Origin: an uncultured Lachnospiraceae bacterium | Lineage (GTDB): Bacteria > Bacillota > Clostridia > Lachnospirales > Lachnospiraceae | Reading direction: 5' to 3' | DNA: 6,946 bases | Assembly (NCBI GenBank): GCA_902803155.1 | Contig: CADCOU010000055.1 | Coordinates: 1-6,946 of the forward strand | Shown here: positions 1 to 5,144 of the stretch, in pieces | Layout: each line of letters opens with the position of its first letter | Position numbering within the stretch: the stretch's first letter is position 1 | The notes under the pieces: model-generated | What the model was told of the DNA's origin: nothing | What the model saw: the letters and a program-made list of their open reading frames with translations, nothing else | The model's database searches: none | Translations under genes and position numbers: made by a program

Positions 1-555
1 AAGATCCGCAAGACCATGCAGTCCAGCATTCCGATCATCATCCTGTCCGCCAAGAGCCAGGATACGGACAAGATCATGGGACTTAACTACGGGGCAGACG
101 ACTATATCACGAAGCCGTTCAGCCCGCTGGAACTGGTGGCCCGCGTCAACAGCCAGCTCCGCAGGTATACGACGCTCGGTACGATCACGGAACCGGAGGA
201 GCATACCAATGTTTACCGGAGCGGCGGACTGGTCATTGACGACGATAAGAAGGAAGTGACGGTGAGCGGGGAGAGCGTCCGGCTGACCCGCATTGAGTAC
301 AACATCCTTCTTCTTCTGCTGCAGAATAAGGGGAAAGTTTTCTCGATCGACCAGATCTATGAAAAGATCTGGAATGAGGAAGCTTTCTGCGCGGACAATA
401 CGGTTACGGTCCATATCCGCCACATTCGTGAGAAGATCGAGATTGATCCGAAGAACCCGAAGTACCTGAAGGTCATGTGGGGGATCGGCTACAAGGTGGA
501 AGACCTTCCGCCCGAAGGGATCATGTCCGGGGAGGATAATCTGGAACAGGAATGA
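1..555 (+). CDS. OmpR-family response regulator, 3' part (5' end outside window)
   Basis: This is the DNA-binding half and the end of the receiver domain of a two-component response regulator, a cytoplasmic transcription factor. The frame is open from base 1, so the gene starts upstream; 184 residues are visible. In window numbering, the receiver end shows the conserved Ser of the ILSAKS strand (residue 16), the GADDYITKPF signature with the conserved Lys at 38, and the following helix. The phospho-accepting Asp lies outside the window. After a linker at about 54-73, residues 74-167 form an OmpR/PhoB winged helix: the LTRIEYNIL helix, the DNTVTVHIRHIREKIE recognition helix (about 132-147) and the GIGYKVE wing. 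A 17-residue acidic tail follows. Its TGA overlaps the start of the histidine kinase, its evident partner. The family is clear; the target genes and a specific symbol such as vanR cannot be given. Confidence 0.96.
   Translation, partial: KIRKTMQSSIPIIILSAKSQDTDKIMGLNYGADDYITKPFSPLELVARVNSQLRRYTTLGTITEPEEHTNVYRSGGLVIDDDKKEVTVSGESVRLTRIEYNILLLLLQNKGKVFSIDQIYEKIWNEEAFCADNTVTVHIRHIREKIEIDPKNPKYLKVMWGIGYKVEDLPPEGIMSGEDNLEQE
529..555 (+). promoter_or_regulatory. Translational-coupling junction of the response regulator and histidine kinase genes
   Basis: The kinase ATG (552-554) and the regulator stop TGA (553-555) share the four bases ATGA. The best Shine-Dalgarno-like stretch, GGAGG at 531-535, is 16 bases before the ATG, which is farther than usual. 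The AGGA at 548-551 directly abuts the start codon. The kinase therefore probably depends on ribosomes finishing the regulator gene. The overlap is read directly from the sequence; coupling is inferred. Confidence 0.7.
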
Positions 556-2891
556 AAACAAAGAACTACAGTCCGGCCTTAAGGAACAGTATCGTGATCC
601 TGCAGTGCATATGCGTCGCGGTGATTGTACTGTGCCTTCTGACGATAGAAAACCGGCTGGACGGAACCTTTGATCTGTCACAACTCGGCCGCTCCTATGA
701 GGAGACGGCCGTATTTCTGCGCAATACTGAGGATACGATCCGGCGGAAGGTGGACTGCGGCCGGAACATCGCGCTGTTTCAGACAGACGGTCAGACAGAC
801 CTGAATAAATACATCGATATACGCCAATATGTAAACGGGATCAGTGATGAGGCGAACCGGAATGAGAACCTGACTTATGTTCTGAGCGATCTGATAAATT
901 ATTATCCGGAACGAAAAGCCCTGAAAACAATCCTCAGCTCTACCGCAGAGGAACAGGAGGCAGGCATTCCGGCCGGAGAACTGTGGGATACTCTGGCAGA
1001 GGCAGGGGCCGCGTGTGAGACAATCCTTCCGGGCTCAGGGAATACCCTGGCTGCTACTGCCCGGGCGTCTGCAACGCCCTATGAGACTCTCAGGGAATAC
1101 TACGATATGCTGATCCAGGCATGTGAGGATCTTCACAGCCGTTACAGATCCTATGTCGAAGAAAATGAAAACCCGGAAGGTTCCGGGAATCTGAAAGCTC
1201 CCAGCAACGTAAGTTTTTATATTGAGAATACGCAGACGAAACAGTCCTGGACGAACCTCGGCGTGAATTCCGTCGCGACCGCCAGGGTTGCGGTATCGGA
1301 AGACCCGGAACTTACCATGCTGTTCGACGGGGTCCGCACCATGGACATCATGGTGGCCAACTCGGAGTATACCCTGAATGAGAGAGCGGCCTCCTGGTTT
1401 ATGGATACCGTGTTTCTCGGATCCAACGAAAGGGTTGTGATCGCGGTTGACCGAAGCTATCCGGCAGGCGATGAGCTGCGTGAAGGGTACCTTGCATACC
1501 AGCGCAGGGAGCCGGTGGTCATTTCCGCTCTGATCATTACGGTACTTGCCGCAGCCGGCCTGATCGCGGGTCTTGCCGCAAGCCTGATCATGACAGGAAA
1601 GAAAAACAGGTATGAGCTGATCGGACTGAGCGGATTCGATCTGATCCCCACAGAGATTGCGGCCGGGATCTGCGTGATCATCGCGCTGATCTGGTTCCAC
1701 CTTGCGAGAGGAATAATCCGGCAGCAGATACCGCCGCGCTTCCAGCTCCTCTGGAAAGCGGCGTTCTGGGCGATCCTGTACTGGATCGCGCTCATGTCCC
1801 TGCTGAGCCTGGTCAGACGGATCAAATGGAGGAGCATCTGGAACAACAGTGTCATGTATACGGTCGTACAGGTCAGCCAGCAGGTGCTGGAGGCGAAAGT
1901 CACTTCCGCCAGACTGCTGATCGTGTTTGTGATCTTCATCCTGCTGAACTTTCTCTTTCTGCGATTCTTCGGAACGATCGGTGTGGCGATCGTGATCGTG
2001 CTGGATCTGGCTCTGCTGCTCTACCTGATGGCGGACCAGCTCGGCAAACTGAGTGTAAGGACCGGACTCCGGGAACTGTCTAAGGGAAAACTGGACTACA
2101 GGATCGATACCTCTTCTCTGACGGGCGACAGCCTGGAGATGGCGGAAGCGGTCAATGAGATGGGGGCAGGCCTTCAGGAGGCTGTTGATTCTATGGTTCG
2201 TACGGAGCGCCTGAAGGCGGAACTGATTACGAATGTGTCGCATGACCTGAAGACGCCGCTCACTTCCATCATCAATTATGTGGATCTTCTGAAGCGGGAG
2301 AACCTTGAGAGCGAGAAGGCAAGGGAGTATGTGGATATCCTGGACCGCAAGTCGCAGAGGCTCAAGAGCCTGATTTCGGACCTGATCGACGCCAGCCGGA
2401 TCAACTCCGGGAACGTGGAACTTGACATGGTTCAGCTTGACCTGCGCTCGATGGTGCAGATGGCGGCGGGAGAATTTGAGGACCGCTTTGAAGAACTCGG
2501 CCTGAAGACTGTGTTCGTCGGGGAAAGATCAGGACAGAAACTGGAAATCCTCGCCGACGGTTCCCAGCTCTTCCGGGTGCTGGATAATCTGCTCAGCAAC
2601 ATAACCAAATACGCAAAGAAAGATTCTCTCGTCCGCATTACACTGTCCGGGAGCGAAGACACCGCGTCTGCAGTATTTGAGAATGAATCCTCCGACGAAA
2701 TCGTCAAGAGCGGAGAGGAGCTGGAGGAACGTTTTGTCCGGGGCGACAGCAGCCGCAATTCCGAGGGGAGCGGACTGGGGCTCTCGATCGCCGCAAGCCT
2801 CACACAGCTGATGGGCGGGACATTTACTGTGACTGCGCAAGGGACAGACTTCCGGGCCGAGCTGCAGTTCCCTCTGGTGAAAGTTTCGTGA
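552..2891 (+). CDS. Multi-pass membrane sensor histidine kinase (VanS-like catalytic core)
   Basis: This kinase senses a signal at the membrane, autophosphorylates a histidine and passes phosphate to the adjacent response regulator. TM1 is at about residues 13-32. It is followed by some 290 probably extracellular residues (33-321) that I cannot assign to a known sensor domain. TM2 (322-347), TM3 (364-386), TM4 (399-421), TM5 (455-472) and TM6 (474-493) come next. Basic stretches after TM2 and TM4 fit an inside-positive six-pass topology. A HAMP-like linker (about 494-550) leads to the HisKA H-box, NVSHDLKTPLTSI, with phospho-His564. The ATPase domain has an N-box with Asn683 (LLSNITKYAK) and a G2 box, EGSGLGLS, at 738-745. 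The usual DxGxG G1 box is replaced by a sequence around Asn711 (FENES), as in some VanS-like Gram-positive kinases. At 779 residues it is longer than typical two-TM kinases. The function is firm; the ligand is unknown. Confidence 0.95.
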   Translation: MKTKNYSPALRNSIVILQCICVAVIVLCLLTIENRLDGTFDLSQLGRSYEETAVFLRNTEDTIRRKVDCGRNIALFQTDGQTDLNKYIDIRQYVNGISDEANRNENLTYVLSDLINYYPERKALKTILSSTAEEQEAGIPAGELWDTLAEAGAACETILPGSGNTLAATARASATPYETLREYYDMLIQACEDLHSRYRSYVEENENPEGSGNLKAPSNVSFYIENTQTKQSWTNLGVNSVATARVAVSEDPELTMLFDGVRTMDIMVANSEYTLNERAASWFMDTVFLGSNERVVIAVDRSYPAGDELREGYLAYQRREPVVISALIITVLAAAGLIAGLAASLIMTGKKNRYELIGLSGFDLIPTEIAAGICVIIALIWFHLARGIIRQQIPPRFQLLWKAAFWAILYWIALMSLLSLVRRIKWRSIWNNSVMYTVVQVSQQVLEAKVTSARLLIVFVIFILLNFLFLRFFGTIGVAIVIVLDLALLLYLMADQLGKLSVRTGLRELSKGKLDYRIDTSSLTGDSLEMAEAVNEMGAGLQEAVDSMVRTERLKAELITNVSHDLKTPLTSIINYVDLLKRENLESEKAREYVDILDRKSQRLKSLISDLIDASRINSGNVELDMVQLDLRSMVQMAAGEFEDRFEELGLKTVFVGERSGQKLEILADGSQLFRVLDNLLSNITKYAKKDSLVRITLSGSEDTASAVFENESSDEIVKSGEELEERFVRGDSSRNSEGSGLGLSIAASLTQLMGGTFTVTAQGTDFRAELQFPLVKVS
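780..803 (+). repeat. Short in-frame 12-bp tandem repeat in the kinase sensor region
   Basis: CAGACAGAC occurs at 780-788 and again at 792-800, giving two imperfect 12-base units that encode QTDGQTDL in the extracellular region of the histidine kinase. This looks like a small local duplication that keeps the reading frame. It may be chance, and no function is implied. Confidence 0.4.
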
Positions 2892-2918
2892 ATTATCCGG
2901 CGCATCACTTGCAGGAGA

Positions 2919-2937
2919 AGGATAAAGACCTTATCCT
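2919..2937. repeat. Perfect 7-bp inverted repeat in the gap after the histidine kinase gene
   Basis: AGGATAA (2919-2925) and TTATCCT (2931-2937) are exact reverse complements separated by the 5-base loop AGACC. The stem is AU-rich and is followed by ATTAGCG rather than a T tract, so it is a poor intrinsic terminator. Another TTATCC at 2893-2898 could pair with the same left arm. It lies in the 94-base gap separating the two-component genes from the next gene, where a transcription boundary or operator might be expected. The role is undetermined. Confidence 0.4.
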
Positions 2938-2970
2938 ATTAGCGTGTCGACTATACCCAAAATAGTATTC

Positions 2971-2979
2971 AGAGGTGAG
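2971..2979 (+). promoter_or_regulatory. Ribosome binding site that sets the zinc-ribbon protein start
   Basis: The purine-rich AGAGGTGAG ends 6 bases before the ATG at 2986, a standard spacing. The longer open frame begins with GTG at 2944, which has no comparable site upstream. Residues 1-14 of that longer form would be encoded by the leader and this ribosome binding site. The start at 2986 is therefore preferred. Confidence 0.75.
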
Positions 2980-2985
2980 CCCGGA

Positions 2986-3387
2986 ATGAACTGGAGAGAC
3001 CGATTAAACAGATTTATGTACGGAAGGTACGGACAGGATGAGCTGTCGAGATTCCTTCTGATCGTTGGTTTCATACTGCTGATCCTGGATCTGCTGTTCC
3101 GTATTCCCGGAGTCGGGATGATCGTACTGCTGATCCTCGGATACAATTATTTCCGCATGCTTTCGCGCAATGTTCCGGCGAGATATGCGGAAAATCAGAA
3201 GTTTCTGCAGCTGAAGGACAGGGTGCTCGGATTCTTCAGGGGCGGCAGGGGCCGTGCGGAGGATCTGAAGACGAACCACATCTACCGGTGCCCGAAGTGC
3301 AGTCAGAAGATCCGGATCCCCAGAGGCAAGGGGATGGTCGAGATCACCTGCCCGAAATGCAGAACGAGATTCCGTAAGAGGAGCTGA
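2986..3387 (+). CDS. Small membrane protein with C-terminal zinc ribbon, function unknown
   Basis: This 133-residue protein starts at ATG 2986, chosen because of the well-spaced ribosome binding site just upstream; a GTG 42 bases earlier is the alternative. A basic, aromatic N-terminus (1-20) precedes two close hydrophobic segments (about 22-39 and 42-56) joined by a tight RIPGVG turn, which suggests a membrane hairpin. A charged linker with a GFFRGGRGR stretch (82-90) follows. The C-terminus carries a zinc-ribbon pattern: CPKC at 102-105 and CPKC at 122-125, separated by 16 residues with a basic strand. Such ribbons bind Zn and commonly mediate nucleic-acid or protein contacts. With both ends predicted on the same side, the ribbon is likely cytoplasmic. 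The stop is only 3 bases before the DUF5685 gene, so the two are almost certainly co-transcribed. I do not recognise a named family, and its role is unknown. Confidence 0.85.
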   Translation: MNWRDRLNRFMYGRYGQDELSRFLLIVGFILLILDLLFRIPGVGMIVLLILGYNYFRMLSRNVPARYAENQKFLQLKDRVLGFFRGGRGRAEDLKTNHIYRCPKCSQKIRIPRGKGMVEITCPKCRTRFRKRS

Positions 3388-3390
3388 AGC

Positions 3391-4341
3391 ATGTTTGGCT
3401 ATGTAACGGTTAACCGCCCCGAACTGAAGGTCAAAGACCTGGAACTGTACCGGAGCTATTATTGCGGCCTCTGTGCAGAGCTGCACAGGAGATACGGCAG
3501 AAAAGGGCAGCTGCTGCTGTCCTATGACTGCACCTTCCTCACACTGCTGCTGACAGGAACCTATGAACCGGAGGAATCGGAAGCGATGCATCGATGCATC
3601 GTGCACCCTGCGATCGTGCACAGGGAGATATCCAACCGGTTTACGGAGTATGCCGCGGACATGAATGTCCTCCTCGCGTTTCTCAAGGCGGAGGATGACT
3701 GGAGAGATGAACACAGGAAGAGCGCAAAGCTTCTGGCGATCATGCTCCGGAAGGATTATCTGAAGATCAGGGAAAAGTATCCGAGACAGGAAAAAGCGGT
3801 GCGGGAGAATATCCGGGCACTGCACAGGGAAGAGAAACGGTGGAAACAGAGCGCCGGCAGTCCGTCCGGGACGGAAAAGACTCCAATCGCGGATCTTCTC
3901 GGAAAGATCGACCGGATCGCCGGATATACAGGTAAATTTCTCGGGGAACTGTGCGTATTCGGGGAAGACCTGTGGGAGGAGGACCTCCGCCAGACCGGCT
4001 TCTATCTCGGCAAGTTCATTTATCTGATGGACGCCTATGATGATCTGGAGGAAGACAGAAAGAACGGAAACTATAATGTTCTTCTGGAACTTCAGAAGGA
4101 GATTCCGGAGTCGTTTGAGGACTATGTGAAGGAGATTCTGCTTGATACTGCTGCCTGCTGCTGCAGGGTGTTCGAGCGTCTCCCGATCGTGAAAGACGTG
4201 GAACTGATCCGCAATATCCTGTATTCAGGTATCTGGGTGAGATTCAATCAGATCCGCAGCGGAGAAACGAAAGAGAAGAAGAGACCTGCATTCTGTGATA
4301 CGTTGTTTAAGATAAGAACGGGTCATGAGATCTACGTGTAA
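3391..4341 (+). CDS. DUF5685 family protein
   Basis: This is a 316-residue, probably cytoplasmic and mostly helical protein of unknown function. The N-terminus FGYVTVNRPELKVKDLELY, then YYCGLCAELHRRYG and LSYDCTFL, match my recollection of the DUF5685 family. Candidate metal ligands are Cys25-x2-Cys28 and Cys69-x2-His72. Two acidic motifs stand out: KAEDDWRDE (Asp102, Asp103, Asp106) and YLMDAYDDLEEDRKNGNYN (Asp214, Asp217, Asp218, Asp222). Their pattern and roughly 110-residue spacing recall the paired Asp-rich motifs of class I isoprenoid synthases, but this is only a resemblance. A basic, low-hydrophobicity stretch (about 128-165) separates the two halves, and three consecutive cysteines occur at 256-258. 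The ATG has AGAGGAG (3377-3383) 7 bases upstream. It sits between the zinc-ribbon gene (3-base gap) and the J-protein gene (50-base gap), implying one transcript. The family call is fairly sure; the biochemical role is not known. Confidence 0.88.
   Translation: MFGYVTVNRPELKVKDLELYRSYYCGLCAELHRRYGRKGQLLLSYDCTFLTLLLTGTYEPEESEAMHRCIVHPAIVHREISNRFTEYAADMNVLLAFLKAEDDWRDEHRKSAKLLAIMLRKDYLKIREKYPRQEKAVRENIRALHREEKRWKQSAGSPSGTEKTPIADLLGKIDRIAGYTGKFLGELCVFGEDLWEEDLRQTGFYLGKFIYLMDAYDDLEEDRKNGNYNVLLELQKEIPESFEDYVKEILLDTAACCCRVFERLPIVKDVELIRNILYSGIWVRFNQIRSGETKEKKRPAFCDTLFKIRTGHEIYV
3584..3601. repeat. 18-bp perfect palindrome inside the DUF5685 gene
   Basis: CGATGCATCGATGCATCG equals its own reverse complement over all 18 bases, and is also just over two tandem copies of CGATGCAT. 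It is followed by the palindromes GTGCAC (3601-3606), CGATCG (3611-3616) and GTGCAC (3616-3621). It encodes residues 65-71 (AMHRCIV), next to the candidate ligands Cys69 and His72. Whether it is a binding site, can form a cruciform, or arises from codon choice is not determinable here. Confidence 0.6.
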
Positions 4342-4353
4342 AGAATGCACATC

Positions 4354-4379
4354 AGGAGGCGCCGGCGTTCTTGAATTGA
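4354..4379 (+). promoter_or_regulatory. Orphan Shine-Dalgarno with a minimal TTG-AAT-TGA reading frame
   Basis: A perfect AGGAGG at 4354-4359 lies in the 50-base gap before the J-protein gene, but no ATG or GTG follows at usual spacing. The only possible start is TTG at 4371, in frame with the J-protein gene but stopped after two codons by TGA (4377-4379). The J-protein ATG has its own purine-rich site, so this may be a standby ribosome site or a remnant. The 8-bp palindrome CGCCGGCG (4360-4367) is adjacent. Confidence 0.25.
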
Positions 4380-4391
4380 AGGGGAAGGCAG

Positions 4392-5090
4392 ATGAAAGAT
4401 CCGTATGATGTCCTGGGGGTTTCCAGGGACGCGTCAGATGAGGAGATAAAGAAGGCATACCGGACACTGAGCCGGAAATATCACCCGGACGCGAACATCA
4501 ATAATCCGAATAAGGAACAGGCAGAAGAGCGGTTCAAGGACGTACAGCAGGCGTATGAGGCGATCCAGAACGGGAAAACAGGATACGGCGGCTACGGTCC
4601 GGGAAGCAGTTACGGCTCCGGCGGCAGTTATGGATCAGGGGATTATTCCGGATTCTACGGTGGGTTCGGACCGTTCGGTTTCGGAGGCTTTTCTTCGCAG
4701 AGCCAGCAGAACACACAGAGTGAGACGGATATCCATCTGCAGGCCGCGGCCAGTTATATCAACAGCAGGCATTATGCGGAGGCGCTGAATGTACTCGGGA
4801 GCATCCGTGACCGCGATGCACGCTGGTATTATTACAGTGCGGTAGCCAATGCGGGTTCCGGCAACAATGTGCTCGCGCGTGAGATGGCTCAGACCGCAGT
4901 CAGTATGGATCCGGACAATATGCTGTACCGGCAGTATCTCAGCCAGCTTGAGGGCGGCGGGAACTGGTACCGGGGAATGGGCATGCAGTACGGTGCTCCG
5001 ATGGAGACAGACGGCGATATATGCACGAGGCTGTGTCTGGCTAATCTGCTCTGCAGTATATGCGGTCCGGGCGCATTCTGCTGCATTTGA
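4392..5090 (+). CDS. J-domain protein with TPR-like region and Cys-rich C-terminus
   Basis: This is a 232-residue DnaJ-like co-chaperone that would stimulate an Hsp70 (DnaK) ATPase. The J domain covers residues 3-60: PYDVLGVSRDASDEEIKKAYR, then the essential HPD at 31-33 and the FKDVQQAYEAI helix. A Gly/Ser/Tyr/Phe-rich linker follows (about 62-105). Residues 112-187 resemble helical TPR hairpins (AASYINSRHYAEALNVL, then a second pair ending in MDPDNMLYRQYLSQL). The tail contains Cys211, 215, 221, 224, 230 and 231 in a hydrophobic context. It lacks the CxxCxGxG zinc domain and substrate-binding domains of true DnaJ, so it is a specialised J protein and dnaJ should not be used. The ATG is preceded by AAGGGGAAGG (4379-4388). 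No CIRCE heat-shock operator is visible upstream. It probably shares a transcript with the DUF5685 gene. The client or partner is unknown; the Cys tail could bind metal or be lipid- or membrane-associated. Confidence 0.93.
   Translation: MKDPYDVLGVSRDASDEEIKKAYRTLSRKYHPDANINNPNKEQAEERFKDVQQAYEAIQNGKTGYGGYGPGSSYGSGGSYGSGDYSGFYGGFGPFGFGGFSSQSQQNTQSETDIHLQAAASYINSRHYAEALNVLGSIRDRDARWYYYSAVANAGSGNNVLAREMAQTAVSMDPDNMLYRQYLSQLEGGGNWYRGMGMQYGAPMETDGDICTRLCLANLLCSICGPGAFCCI
4575..4706 (+). other. Low-complexity Gly/Ser/Tyr/Phe linker within the J-protein gene
   Basis: The codons for residues 62-105 encode a G/F-type linker with two SYGSG units (residues 73-77 and 79-83, bases 4608-4640) followed by Phe-Gly repeats (GGFGPFGFGGF). 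G/F regions in J proteins affect Hsp70 client handling. The repeats are degenerate at the DNA level. Confidence 0.7.
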
Positions 5091-5109
5091 TGATATCATT
5101 GAATTGATA
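5091..5109. repeat. Palindromic sequence in the gap before the cytidylate-kinase-like gene
   Basis: TGATATCA (5091-5098) is a perfect 8-bp palindrome starting right after the J-protein stop codon. TATCA (5094-5098) and TGATA (5105-5109) form a second inverted pair around TTGAAT. The symmetry could be a small operator, but it is short and AT-rich, so chance is likely. No T tract follows, so it is not a terminator. Confidence 0.25.
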
Positions 5110-5144
5110 CCGGAGTTGTTAATCGGGAATGGGAGGAGGAGAGT

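Noticed and set aside
1035..2243. 402-codon open frame on the minus strand across the histidine kinase gene
   Set aside because: It lies entirely opposite a well-supported kinase. Its product is His/Arg/Asp/Gln-rich with no recognisable motif, as expected from the complement of GC-rich codons.
2909..2937. Promoter TTGCAG-N17-TATCCT
   Set aside because: It matches the consensus at only 3 of 6 and 4 of 6 positions and overlaps the inverted repeat. It is too weak to list as a feature.
2919..2945. Rho-independent terminator after the histidine kinase gene
   Set aside because: The 7-bp stem is AU-rich and is followed by ATTAGCG with no T tract.
2944..2985. GTG start giving a 147-residue form of the zinc-ribbon protein
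   Set aside because: No ribosome site precedes the GTG, and the added 14 residues would be encoded by the leader containing the good site at 2971-2979.
3004..3825. 273-codon minus-strand frame across the zinc-ribbon and DUF5685 genes
   Set aside because: It spans two real genes in the opposite direction, and its composition is typical of antisense shadow frames.
4342..4391. CIRCE or other heat-shock operator upstream of the J-protein gene
   Set aside because: There is no TTAGCACTC/GAGTGCTAA pair or near match. The only symmetry is the short CGCCGGCG palindrome.
5094..5132. Promoter in the gap before the kinase-like gene (TTGATA or TATCAT as elements)
   Set aside because: TTGATA at 5104-5109 has no -10 at 16-18 bases, and TATCAT at 5094-5099 has no -35 at usual spacing.
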